A stretch of DNA of 64,000 bases from NCBI RefSeq assembly GCF_019145475.1, contig NZ_JAHTKI010000017.1, forward strand, positions 62,001-126,000, written 5' to 3'. Shown one piece after another: positions 8,719-17,837 of the stretch. This stretch comes from Pseudomonas botevensis (GTDB lineage: Bacteria > Pseudomonadota > Gammaproteobacteria > Pseudomonadales > Pseudomonadaceae). The first letter of the stretch is position 1. Every line of letters begins with the position of its first letter. Both the position numbers and the translations under genes were made by a program. A model generated the notes under the pieces. The model did no database searches. It saw only the letters and a list, made by a program, of their open reading frames with translations, and had not been told where the DNA came from.

Positions 8719-9244
8719 TGCGGTTGACCGGCTCGCGATTGTCGTCGTCCTCGGCGTGCAGAAAGATCACTCGCGGGTGCTCCAGCGGCGCCAGGGGCGG
8801 CGGGATTTCCGACGGCTCCACCGGCCAGAAGTGCGGCACCACATGGCTGACATCACCGTCCTGATTGTTGTGAATGGTGATCACGCCGGGGCTGCGCAGC
8901 TTCTGCAAACGCTCATCGCACAGCTTGAAGCTCTTGGTCAGCCCTTCGTCGTCGACCATCGGCGCCGCCAGACGACGCTGGGAGAAACTTTTGCTTTTGC
9001 GCTGCTGGTAACGCGCCCAGGAAATCAGAATGACCGCGTTGACCAGCGCCACCCACAAGTAAATCTGCAACGTGCCGAGGGCTTCGAACGCCGAATTGTC
9101 GATGCGCGGCCCACCGGCATGCGTCTCGATCAGCGGCCATAGCCCGCGCACCAGCAGAAACAGCAGGCCGATCCAGGCTATTACGGTGAGGATCACATCG
9201 ACCACGACCATGAAGGGTCGTTGACGAGTTCGGATGATTTTCAT
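8711..9244 (-). CDS. pgaD: poly-beta-1,6-N-acetylglucosamine synthase subunit PgaD
   Basis: A 177-residue inner-membrane protein, last gene of the pga operon. It has two membrane segments (about residues 13-36 and 50-72) and a basic cytoplasmic tail. PgaD works with PgaC in polymerising and moving PNAG across the inner membrane; in E. coli the PgaCD complex is activated by cyclic-di-GMP. The start overlaps the pgaC stop by 4 bp. The sequence is weakly conserved, so the assignment depends on the two-helix layout and the operon position. Confidence 0.9.
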   Translation of the reverse strand: MKIIRTRQRPFMVVVDVILTVIAWIGLLFLLVRGLWPLIETHAGGPRIDNSAFEALGTLQIYLWVALVNAVILISWARYQQRKSKSFSQRRLAAPMVDDEGLTKSFKLCDERLQKLRSPGVITIHNNQDGDVSHVVPHFWPVEPSEIPPPLAPLEHPRVIFLHAEDDDNREPVNRIT

Positions 9245-10596
9245 TTGATGACCTCCTCTTCGTCGTCCCCGATCGGCTTGATGCCCCGGTCAGGACTGAC
9301 CCAGCGCGCACGCTTCTGATGCTGACCGAACAGCACCTTGGGAAAGCTGACCAGCGTGGTCAGCAGGCTGACAAACCAGAATGCGATCGGATACCAGACC
9401 ACCCAGAACATGGTTTTGCCCAGGCCCGGTTCGTAACGCCGGTCGATGATGATGCTGACCGCGAACTGCACCAGGCAGACAAACGCCAACAGCAGCCCGG
9501 TGAACGCCGGCGGCATCAGGTGATGGACGGCGATCGCTTCGGGCATGACCACGAATTTGCCCACCGCCCAGAAGATCACCGACAACAGGAAGGTGAACGC
9601 CCAACCGGTGGACAGGCAGTATTCGAACAGCAGCGGCCACAGGTAACGGTGGCGGTATTGCCAGATACCGCGAATGTTCTTGAACAGCACTTCGGCACCA
9701 CCCTGGGCCCAGCGCAGGCGCTGCTTCCACAAGCCGCGCAGGGTTTCCGGCATCAGGATCCAGCACAGGGCGCGGGGCTCGTAGAAGATGCTCCAGTGAT
9801 CCAGTTGCAGCTTCCAGCTGATGTCGATGTCTTCGGTGATCATGTCCGGGCTCCAGTAGCCGACCCGGTTCAGCGCCGTGCGGCGGAACGCGACGATCAC
9901 CCCGGACACGGTGAAGATCCGGCCGAATACCCGCTGAGTACGCTTGATCAGCCCGATGATCGAAGAGAACTCACCAACCTGCACCCGCCCGACCAGCGTC
10001 GAACGGGTGCGGATACGCGGGTTGCCGGTCACGGCGCCGAGGCGTGCGTTGTCGAGCATCGGCGCGACCAGATAGGCGGCGGTGTTCGGTGCCAGCAGCG
10101 CGTCACCGTCGATGCACACCAGATATTCGCTGCGCGCGGCAATCGCGCCCATGCGCAGGGCCACGGCCTTGCCTTGGTTTTCCGCCAGGTGCAGCACGCG
10201 CAGACGCGAGTCTTCCCGGGCCAGCGCGTCCAGCACTTCGGCGGTGTTGTCCTTGGAGCCGTCGTTGATCGCGATCACTTCGATGTTCGGGTAATGCTGG
10301 GCCAACGCCGCGTGGATGGTATCGGCCGCATTGTCGCCTTCGTTGTAGCAAGGAATCAGGATCGAAATCAGCGGCTCGCCTTCCAGCGGCGGCGGCAACG
10401 TATCGTCCTTCCACGGCCAGTGCCGCTCCCAGTGCAGCCAGAAATACAGGCCACCGGAAATCCACAGCCCGGACATGAACAGCGGGTAGAAGAACACGAA
10501 GTCCATCAGGAACTGCCCGGTGACCAGGAAGATCAGTCCCAGCGGCACGCCGAGGACGAGCGCCAGAACAAGCAGGGCTAACAGTCTATCCAGCAT
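9241..10596 (-). CDS. pgaC: poly-beta-1,6-N-acetylglucosamine synthase (GT2) PgaC
   Basis: A 451-residue processive glycosyltransferase that makes PNAG from UDP-GlcNAc at the inner membrane. Two N-terminal membrane helices are followed by the GT2 domain: ISILIPCYNEGDN, VCIDGDALL (DxD), the TEDID motif, and QRLRWAQGG (QxxRW). Three or so C-terminal helices follow. Length and motifs are typical of PgaC. The gene is 1 bp from pgaB and overlaps pgaD. It is the catalytic core of the matrix polysaccharide operon. Confidence 0.96.
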   Translation of the reverse strand: MLDRLLALLVLALVLGVPLGLIFLVTGQFLMDFVFFYPLFMSGLWISGGLYFWLHWERHWPWKDDTLPPPLEGEPLISILIPCYNEGDNAADTIHAALAQHYPNIEVIAINDGSKDNTAEVLDALAREDSRLRVLHLAENQGKAVALRMGAIAARSEYLVCIDGDALLAPNTAAYLVAPMLDNARLGAVTGNPRIRTRSTLVGRVQVGEFSSIIGLIKRTQRVFGRIFTVSGVIVAFRRTALNRVGYWSPDMITEDIDISWKLQLDHWSIFYEPRALCWILMPETLRGLWKQRLRWAQGGAEVLFKNIRGIWQYRHRYLWPLLFEYCLSTGWAFTFLLSVIFWAVGKFVVMPEAIAVHHLMPPAFTGLLLAFVCLVQFAVSIIIDRRYEPGLGKTMFWVVWYPIAFWFVSLLTTLVSFPKVLFGQHQKRARWVSPDRGIKPIGDDEEEVIK

Positions 10597-10597
10597 G

Positions 10598-12595
10598 TTA
10601 TGGATTCCATTTGTTGGAGAGCGCAGGCCGCACGTTTTTCAGGTCCGGCAGGTTCTCGAGAAAATTGTCCGGGTAGTAACCGAAACTCGCCGCGCCCTGG
10701 CGCTTGAGACGGTTCATCCAGTCGGCCAGTTGGGCACCGTCGATTTCGTTCTGATCCTTTTTCGTCCAGTCCCGGGCCTGCAATTCAAATACGGTGCGAT
10801 CAAGCGCACCGGGGCGTGCCTTGACCGTCGCCACCAGCGACTCCAGCCACTCGCCGGATCGCGCCAGCGGCTGTTTTTCCATCAGCGGCATGGCCATCGG
10901 CGCGGTCCAGTCGTAGGTCACGAGGAAGTCGTCGAGGTTCTGCGCGAACCACGCTTCGCTGTGCGGATTGAGCATCGGCTCGGCAAAGATGTTGCGTGCG
11001 GTTTCCACCTGCGGGCCACGGATGGCGCGGACCTTGGCGGTCAACTCCTTGGTGAAGTCGATCAGGTAACGGCTCTTGAACCGCGTCCAGCGCTGCATCG
11101 CCGCCGGATCGGCGCGCAGGGCGGCAATCGAGCCTGGCAAGCCGTTGGCGGCGTAGGTTTTCAGCGCCTCGGGGCCGGCGTCTTCGAAATCCGAGAGCAC
11201 CGCGTCGTCGTGGTAGAGGACGCCGTCGACCGACGTCAGGCGCGCCAGGTCTTCGTAGATTTCGCCGATGACCTGCCGGACTTGCGGATCGAACGGCGAC
11301 AGACGCTTGTACTGATCCGGGTCGACGGACGTGGCACCGGTCTGCGGGTCCCAGCGTGTCACCCGTGGCAGCTTCGAATCCAGGGCGAAACTCAGCACCG
11401 GCATCCAGGCAAAGACTTTCACATGGGCACGGGTACGCAGTTGCCACGCCACCCGGTCGAACAGGTCGGCGCGCACCGGCAGGTGGCGGTTGGGGAAATA
11501 CAGCGAATGCACCAGGCCATCGCCCTGCGGATCAGCGAAGGCTTGCAGGAACACGGTGTTGGCGCCCATGTCAGCCATGCGCTGGATCAGTTTGCCGAGG
11601 TTGATTTCCTGTTGCGCCGGATCCGGGTCATAGACGTTGTCCAGATCCACATGCACCACGCGCATGGTGAAGTCCGATTGCACGCCGACGACACTGTTGG
11701 CGAAGTGCTCGCCGTCAGGGTCGGATGCGACGAGGAAACGCGGGCTGCTCATCAGGTTGTCGAGGGCATCGAGACCGTCATCGAGGGTCAGGGCCATTTC
11801 GTAGCCCTCTTCGCCCACCACGGTCAGCGACGTGCCGTCCGCCGTACCATACGGCCAGACCCAGATCCTTGGTTTTTTGCCGGTGACCTTGCGGATTTTT
11901 TCCGAAATGGTCGCCACGTCGGTGCGAATCCGTGCCTGGAAATCCGCTTCGGATTCATAGCGCTTGCTCACCGGATCGTAACGTCGGGTGGCGGCGGCCG
12001 GCTGCATGTTGCCCTGCGGGTTGGCGAGGATGCCCTTGTGGTTGGCATCGGTGTGCGCGGCGATTTCCACCAGCCCCGATTGCGAGATTTCCCGCACCTG
12101 GTCCCAGGTCAGGAAGTCGGCGCGCGAACGCGGGGTGCCGGCGAAGTCCACCGGCTGATTCAGCGGGGTATCGATCCAGGTGCCGACCGGCGCCAGCAGC
12201 GCATGCCAGTTGTAGGCGCGCAGCACCGGCAGCACGCGGGTGTAGAAGCTTGAGTAACCGTCGTCGAAGCTCAACAGGATGGCTTTGGGCGGCAATTCCG
12301 GCCCACCCTTGCGCGCCGCCATGATCTGGTCGACGGTCACCGGTTTGTAATTGTTTTCCCGCAGCCACGCGAGCTGCTCGATCAGACGCTCGGTGCGCAC
12401 TGCCACCACCGCCTGATCGGGATCGCGATCCTCGACGTCGTGGTAGGCAATGCCCAGGACATGGTTTTTCGGCCAGGGCTTTTCATTGGCCGCCAACGGG
12501 CGCTCGGACGGCGGCGCGAAGGCTGGGGCTTGCTGGGCGCAGGCGCTGACCAGCAGCACTCCCAGCAGAAGGATGAAACGCGAAATCAAAGGCAT
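10598..12595 (-). CDS. pgaB: poly-beta-1,6-N-acetylglucosamine N-deacetylase PgaB
   Basis: A 665-residue outer-membrane lipoprotein (lipobox VSAC). The N-terminal half is a polysaccharide deacetylase (CE4): AYHDVEDRDPD, LLSFDDGYSSFY and the metal ligands in AAHTDANHKG. The C-terminal half is the GHL13 glycoside-hydrolase-like domain (DLDNVYDPDPAQQE..., VLYHDDAVLSD). It partly deacetylates PNAG in the periplasm, which is needed for export through PgaA. The ATG at 12593-12595 is preferred to an in-frame TTG two codons earlier. The gene lies between pgaA and pgaC. Confidence 0.95.
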   Translation of the reverse strand: MPLISRFILLLGVLLVSACAQQAPAFAPPSERPLAANEKPWPKNHVLGIAYHDVEDRDPDQAVVAVRTERLIEQLAWLRENNYKPVTVDQIMAARKGGPELPPKAILLSFDDGYSSFYTRVLPVLRAYNWHALLAPVGTWIDTPLNQPVDFAGTPRSRADFLTWDQVREISQSGLVEIAAHTDANHKGILANPQGNMQPAAATRRYDPVSKRYESEADFQARIRTDVATISEKIRKVTGKKPRIWVWPYGTADGTSLTVVGEEGYEMALTLDDGLDALDNLMSSPRFLVASDPDGEHFANSVVGVQSDFTMRVVHVDLDNVYDPDPAQQEINLGKLIQRMADMGANTVFLQAFADPQGDGLVHSLYFPNRHLPVRADLFDRVAWQLRTRAHVKVFAWMPVLSFALDSKLPRVTRWDPQTGATSVDPDQYKRLSPFDPQVRQVIGEIYEDLARLTSVDGVLYHDDAVLSDFEDAGPEALKTYAANGLPGSIAALRADPAAMQRWTRFKSRYLIDFTKELTAKVRAIRGPQVETARNIFAEPMLNPHSEAWFAQNLDDFLVTYDWTAPMAMPLMEKQPLARSGEWLESLVATVKARPGALDRTVFELQARDWTKKDQNEIDGAQLADWMNRLKRQGAASFGYYPDNFLENLPDLKNVRPALSNKWNP

Positions 12596-12607
12596 CTTCA
12601 AACTCTT

Positions 12608-15088
12608 CTAGAAGCGGAAAGTGAGGTCGACGAGCAGGCGCAGATCGGTTTCCCGGTCACCGTCGTAGGGCCGGTTGATCACGCTGAACAGACCGCCCAC
12701 CTCGAACACGTCGTTCCAGGCGTAGCGCTGGCCGTAGCCGAGCAAGGCCATGCCGCCAGTGCCGTGGTCGCGCTGGCTGTACGTACCGGCGCCGGCCTGG
12801 AACTGCTGGCTCCACGCCGTTTCATAGCGGTGGTAGAGCACATGGTTGACGTTCAGCAGCGGCATCACGCTCAAGTCCGACTTCGGGTTGAAGTACGGCA
12901 CATCGTCGGATTTGGAGTTGTGGCTGGTGCCGACTTCCAGGCCGGCGTCGACCTGGATGTTCGGTGCGCTGTAGATCCCTTCCCGCCCGGTGAGCAAGGC
13001 TTCGACGCGGTTGTTGCCGTCGCTGAAGTGCGACGGGCTGACGGACAGTTTCCACTCACGGCTCTCGTTGGCGCGCCAGCGGATGAAGCCGCTGCCGCCG
13101 TTGGCCTTGATGTCGCTGTTGAGCGCCCGCAGCGGGGTTTGCTCGGACAGGTATTCGAGGCTGCCGCCGTATTGCCAGTGGTCATTGATGTCGCGGGCGA
13201 TCGCCAGACGCGCGCCCTGCTTGTCGCCGAAGCCGTAGGAATGGTTGGAAATTTCCGCCTCGAGGGTCATGTCGCGGGTGCGACGCTCCAGACCGACCCG
13301 CTGGAAACGATGATTACCGGTGCCTTCGGCGAAGTCGCCGGTGGCATAACCGACACCGGCGAATACCCGCCAGTCTTCATCGATCGGCGGACTGTAGAGG
13401 GTGCTCTGGATTCCAAAGTCCCGACTGCCGCTGACCGCGCCGGCATTGCCATTGCCGCCGCCATTGGCCTTGCCGCCGTAGGCTTCGACACGCAGTTCGG
13501 ACATGTCATGCACTTCGCGCTCGCGGGCCAGACGCTGCACCTGACGGTTGTCGGGGAAACGCGCGACCACGTCATCGGTCAGCGCATCCATCTGCCGCCA
13601 TTCCTGCAAGTCCATGGCCGTCCGCGCCTGAGCGATCTCCAGACCCATGTCGCGCGGCACCATGCTCTCGGTTTCCTTGAGCTGGTTTTCGGCGCGGCGC
13701 GGCCAGTTGCGGGCCAGGTACAGGTCAGCCTGGGCCAGGCGCAGGCCGACATTGCCCGGCGCCTGATCGACCAGCGCCTGCAAACGCTCTTCGCCGTGGG
13801 GCAAATCGGAACCGTAGGTGCCGGCCTGCGCCGCGAGTTGCTGGGCGTCCATCCATTCGTCGTTGGGGTTGCCGATCGGCAAACCCTTGAGTTCGATGCG
13901 CGGGCGCTGGGATTTGGCCAGGTCTTCGGCGACCTTGCGGGCCTCGGCGGCGCGATCGCTTTCCAGCAGCGAGTAGTACAGCGCCGTGGTGTCTTCCAGG
14001 CGGTCGCCGACATCGGCGTCCGGTGCCGCGAGTACCTGACGATAGAGATCGGTAGAGATTTCCGGTTGGCGCTGGTCGAGGTACGAGGCCGCCACCCAGC
14101 GCAGGGCATAGGTCGGAATCTGCACGCCTTCGGCTTGCAGCTTCTGATACTCGCTGATGACGTCGGCGGTGCGCGCCCGGGCCTTGAGCGCGCCCATGCG
14201 GTCGATGCGCCAGCGCGTCACGTCGTCGTGGGCAGCGGCGTCCGGGGTCCAGGTGGCGAGCAGTTGGTCGTAGTCCGCCAGCGCCCGGTCGGCGATGACG
14301 TAGCGTTCTTTTTCGCTGCGGGTGGCGAGTTCGGCGAGGCGCACGCGCTCGGCGGCCAGATCGCCTTCGAGACGGCGCTGGGTCACCGGATCAATCAGCC
14401 CCGGTCGTTGCCTGACCAGACGCAGGGCTGGTTCCGGCAGACGCGCCTTTTGCAGGGCGACCACGTATTCGCGGGCGACCTCCGGCTTGCTGCCGGCTCG
14501 GATGAAGGCCTGATCGTATTCGAACAAGGCGTCGTACTGCTTGCCGGCGCGGGTCAGGGCATAACCCAGGGCGAGGCGACGGGCAGGATCATCGGGTTTG
14601 GCCGCCACCAGTGCCCGGGCGCGGATCACCGCCTCGTCGGGCTTGCCCGAGTCCGCCTGGGTCAGGGCCAGGCCGAGTTGCAGATCGGCATTGTCCGGGT
14701 CCTGCGCCAGGGCCTTGTTGTAGACCTGCGTCGCTTGATCCCAGCGCTTGAGGTTGCGATAGGCCCGCGCGGTGGCGGTCAGCGCCTGAACCGGCAGCGC
14801 GCGGTCGCGGCCCTCGGTTTCATAGACCTTGACCACTTCGGCATCGAGTCCGGCCCAACTGGCGATCTGCAAGTGATCGCTGACTTGCCCGTTGGTCGAC
14901 TGACCGGGCGGCACCTGGCGCAGCACCGTCAGCGCAGGCGTGTAATGCCCTGCCCGGGCGTCGAGCACCATCTGATCGTAGGCCGTATCGGCGAACGCGA
15001 TGGCCGGCCAGAGCAACTGGCTGCACAGCGCGACTCGAAACAAAGGGCGTAAACCACGATGTAATACGGGGACATCAATACGCGGCAT
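12608..15088 (-). CDS. pgaA: PNAG export outer-membrane porin PgaA
   Basis: An 826-residue outer-membrane exporter. A signal peptide ends near AFADTAYDQ. A long TPR superhelix (about residues 35-500) follows, then a beta-barrel ending in the aromatic C-terminal strand LLVDLTFRF, as needed for BamA insertion. The TPR part binds PgaB and the de-N-acetylated polymer. It is the first gene of the minus-strand pgaABCD operon, with 12 bp to pgaB. Confidence 0.94.
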   Translation of the reverse strand: MPRIDVPVLHRGLRPLFRVALCSQLLWPAIAFADTAYDQMVLDARAGHYTPALTVLRQVPPGQSTNGQVSDHLQIASWAGLDAEVVKVYETEGRDRALPVQALTATARAYRNLKRWDQATQVYNKALAQDPDNADLQLGLALTQADSGKPDEAVIRARALVAAKPDDPARRLALGYALTRAGKQYDALFEYDQAFIRAGSKPEVAREYVVALQKARLPEPALRLVRQRPGLIDPVTQRRLEGDLAAERVRLAELATRSEKERYVIADRALADYDQLLATWTPDAAAHDDVTRWRIDRMGALKARARTADVISEYQKLQAEGVQIPTYALRWVAASYLDQRQPEISTDLYRQVLAAPDADVGDRLEDTTALYYSLLESDRAAEARKVAEDLAKSQRPRIELKGLPIGNPNDEWMDAQQLAAQAGTYGSDLPHGEERLQALVDQAPGNVGLRLAQADLYLARNWPRRAENQLKETESMVPRDMGLEIAQARTAMDLQEWRQMDALTDDVVARFPDNRQVQRLAREREVHDMSELRVEAYGGKANGGGNGNAGAVSGSRDFGIQSTLYSPPIDEDWRVFAGVGYATGDFAEGTGNHRFQRVGLERRTRDMTLEAEISNHSYGFGDKQGARLAIARDINDHWQYGGSLEYLSEQTPLRALNSDIKANGGSGFIRWRANESREWKLSVSPSHFSDGNNRVEALLTGREGIYSAPNIQVDAGLEVGTSHNSKSDDVPYFNPKSDLSVMPLLNVNHVLYHRYETAWSQQFQAGAGTYSQRDHGTGGMALLGYGQRYAWNDVFEVGGLFSVINRPYDGDRETDLRLLVDLTFRF

Positions 15089-15282
15089 TTGTCAGCATCC
15101 TTACATGGCCAGCCGGGTCGCAATGCCCTCCTTGCCCATTCGTAACAGTGGCCGAACAGCTCACGGCCAATTTCAGTCAGGCAGTCTTGCACGCAAGCGT
15201 AGACCAATATCCAGAACACAATAATTGTTCAGATTCGTGACGAATTTTCCCGAATGGACCGCCAATCCGGATGCCGGACAGC

Positions 15283-15320
15283 AAAACGCCCGGCGTTTGC
15301 GTTGCGCAAAGGCCGGGCGT
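15283..15320 (-). terminator. intrinsic terminator after the YdgA/DUF945 gene
   Basis: The stem ACGCCCGGC/GCCGGGCGT is followed by TTTT on the minus strand, about 20 bp downstream of the DUF945 gene stop. It separates that gene from the pga operon promoter region. Confidence 0.85.
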
Positions 15321-15339
15321 CGCTTTGGAGCGTGGGGTG

Positions 15340-16857
15340 TTACTGATCGGGATCCTGGGTCACGGTGATGCCCGCGAACTTGCTCATCAGGAAACCGACG
15401 AACTGCTCAACGGTCATCTTCTGGCCGTTGAATTCCACCTGATTGGCGGCGTAATGCAGTTTGGTGACAACGTTGGCGCCATCCAGCGTCGCCATTTGCG
15501 AGCCGACGGCCATGCCGGCAAACATGTCGGCGGCGGCGCTGGCCTGATCGACGATGGCCTTGGCATCGGTCTGACCGTCAACCTGCGCCTGCACGCTGAG
15601 CAGGTCGATCAGCATCGGCTTGGACACCAGCACATTCAGGTCCAGCAGCGCGATCAACTGTTTGCCCAGTTGATCCGGCGGCAGGTCCATCGAGGCCGGT
15701 TTGGTCAGGTCGAGCACCAGGTTGGCGCGACTTTCGCCGTTGGCGGTTTTCAGCGACAGGTTTTCCAGCGCCAATTGCGGGCCGGCGGCCAGCAGTTTCT
15801 GCAGGTCAGCCTTGACCTGTGCCGACTCGGCTTCGGTCAGGTTCAGCTCCGGCGCCGGCAGGCCGGCGGCAGTGGCTTCGGCGGCCGCTTTCTCGTAGGG
15901 CTGCAACTTGGTCTGGTAGATCTGCATCAGCGACATGGTCGACGGAATGTCGAGGTTTTTCAGGCTCATGACCATTTGCGCGGAGCCGATTTTCTTGTCG
16001 TTCAGTGTCACTTCACTGATCGAGTAGTCCGCACGGCCGGAGGCGTTGGTGCCGGTTTCCTCGGTCTGGTTCTTCATTTCGAAGTTCTTCACGCCCAGCA
16101 CCGATTGTTTGGCGCCGAAGGTGGTCTTGCTGCTGGTCAGCTTGAGCACGTTTTCGCCGGTGTAGTAGCCGTAGCTGCTCTTGGCGAGATTGCTGGCCAG
16201 GGTCAGACCATTGAGCTCGATCTGTACCGGGCTCTGGTCTTCGGCGACGGTGACCAGATGCAGGCTGTCCATGTAGCCATCAGCCTTGACCTTCTGCGCC
16301 TGGGCGCTGGCGGAGATGTCCATGTTCAGGCCGGAGAATTTCAGGCTCGACTTGTCGTCCAGCGCGGTTTCCAGCGGCAGCAATTCGAGGTTGCCGGTGG
16401 TGGATTCGTCGTAGCCGATGTTGACCACGCCTTTGAGTGGCGCGGCGTCCTTGGTGGCGGCGAACCATTTTTCGGTGACCGGGGTCTTTTTCAGCTCATA
16501 GTGACTGGTGGCCATGACCGGCAGCCACTTCAGCGAAACAAGACGCGAGAACGGCAGCGGGCCGTGTTCGATATGGTCTTCGAACTCCAGCTCGACCGGC
16601 GCATCACCGAACATTTCGCCTTCGCCCTTCAGGCGATAGTGCGCGATGCTGCTGAACGTGTTGCGCTCCAGCGACACCAGTTCCAGGGTCGCGCTGCCGT
16701 TGGAGCCGGCCATGGCGGTCTGCAGTTCTTTGTTCGCGTTGACGACGGCGTTGTTGAGCACACCTTCGATCTTGGTGCCGGTGTACCAGGCCCCGCCCGC
16801 GCTGATGGCACCAATGGCAACAACAATTCCGAGAAGCACGCCTGCTGATTTATTCAT
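15340..16857 (-). CDS. YdgA family protein (DUF945)
   Basis: A 505-residue protein of the YdgA family. It has an N-terminal membrane anchor (residues 5-25, VLLGIVVAIGAISAGGAWY) and a long periplasmic part rich in beta strands, with repeated sections such as LTLASNLAKSSYG and LDLNVLVSKPM. In Enterobacteria YdgA is an inner-membrane protein of unclear function, and the family resembles AsmA/lipid-transfer-like folds. The length is typical. It is a single gene with its own terminator. The family is clear; the function is unknown. Confidence 0.87.
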   Translation of the reverse strand: MNKSAGVLLGIVVAIGAISAGGAWYTGTKIEGVLNNAVVNANKELQTAMAGSNGSATLELVSLERNTFSSIAHYRLKGEGEMFGDAPVELEFEDHIEHGPLPFSRLVSLKWLPVMATSHYELKKTPVTEKWFAATKDAAPLKGVVNIGYDESTTGNLELLPLETALDDKSSLKFSGLNMDISASAQAQKVKADGYMDSLHLVTVAEDQSPVQIELNGLTLASNLAKSSYGYYTGENVLKLTSSKTTFGAKQSVLGVKNFEMKNQTEETGTNASGRADYSISEVTLNDKKIGSAQMVMSLKNLDIPSTMSLMQIYQTKLQPYEKAAAEATAAGLPAPELNLTEAESAQVKADLQKLLAAGPQLALENLSLKTANGESRANLVLDLTKPASMDLPPDQLGKQLIALLDLNVLVSKPMLIDLLSVQAQVDGQTDAKAIVDQASAAADMFAGMAVGSQMATLDGANVVTKLHYAANQVEFNGQKMTVEQFVGFLMSKFAGITVTQDPDQ

Positions 16858-17108
16858 GAATGACCTGATCGATTCCGTGGCTGAAAGTGTGGTCGTCTTC
16901 CCTGAACCCGTGACCGGGTCGCGGCTCGACTCCGCTGAAATTAGCGATGGAGATTAGCACCGGGCAGGCAATGCGGCCCAATGTTTAAAGGTTAAAGAGT
17001 GTCTATGGGGTGTGCGAAAAATCAGCAGGCGGCAAATGTTGCAGGTTTTTGCAGCCGCTCTCGCGAGGGAGCCCGCTCACGAAAACGGCTGGTTGATGTG
17101 ACAGAGAA

Positions 17109-17744
17109 TCAGGAATACTGAACCTCGATCTCATCAAGCTGATGATCGAAGCTTTTCAGCCGCGCGGTCCAGGTATACACCAGCACCTCGAAATCCCGAT
17201 CGATCACCGCCCCGCCCGGCCCGTCGGCACGGGGGTCGCAGAAATCCAGTTGATAGCGTTCGCGGGCCATGGCCGTGGCGACGTCGGACAGTTCACGGGC
17301 GTTGTTGAGCCAGTGCCAGCCTTCGTCGGCAATCTGTTTGTCCAGTTCCAGGCATTGTTTTTTCAGGGCTTCGAGGCTTTTTTCCAGCGGCGTGCCGGTG
17401 AGTTCGCCCATGACTTCGGCGAAGGTGCGCCCCGGTTGCCAGTAGCTGCCCCAGAAGTAGCGGTCGAATACGGTTTCGACCCGGCGCAGGGCGACTTTGG
17501 TGTCCCAGATCAGCACCAGGGTCCGGCCCTGTTCGAGCTGTCTTTTTTTGACCCGCTGCACCTGCACCGATGCCCAGGCAACCACCACGATGGCCATGAC
17601 CGCGATCAGCGCGGTCGCGCTGTCGAGGAACACCATCGCCTTGTCGATCTGGTGGGCCAGCATGATGCCGTAGAAGTAGGTGGCCGACAGCAGCACCAAG
17701 GCTGCGAGGGCGCACCAGAAGCCGAGAGCATAAGGGTTTTTCAT
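17109..17744 (-). CDS. two-helix membrane protein of unknown function
   Basis: A 211-residue protein with two N-terminal membrane segments (about residues 7-29 and 40-62), then a soluble helical domain with conserved Trp residues (RYFWGSYWQPGRT). I recognise no named family. The ATG at 17742-17744 gives a protein that begins just before the first helix; an in-frame extension to 17822 would add a charged non-helical tail without a good ribosome site. It stands alone between the DUF945 gene and the efflux operon. Confidence 0.72.
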   Translation of the reverse strand: MKNPYALGFWCALAALVLLSATYFYGIMLAHQIDKAMVFLDSATALIAVMAIVVVAWASVQVQRVKKRQLEQGRTLVLIWDTKVALRRVETVFDRYFWGSYWQPGRTFAEVMGELTGTPLEKSLEALKKQCLELDKQIADEGWHWLNNARELSDVATAMARERYQLDFCDPRADGPGGAVIDRDFEVLVYTWTARLKSFDHQLDEIEVQYS

Positions 17745-17837
17745 TATTGGTTTCCCCCTGACCTGCGCATGCCTGAAGCGTTGCAGGGACGCTTTGCACG
17801 GGGCGCCCCTCCAACACTTCAAAGCATAGCTACGGCC

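Noticed and set aside
12440..15052. Long plus-strand frame of 870 codons opposite pgaA
   Set aside because: Antisense shadow of pgaA; the product is His/Gln/Val rich with no domain.
17058..17085. REP-like sequence upstream of the DUF945 gene
   Set aside because: The arms are degenerate and do not pair well; not listed as a repeat.
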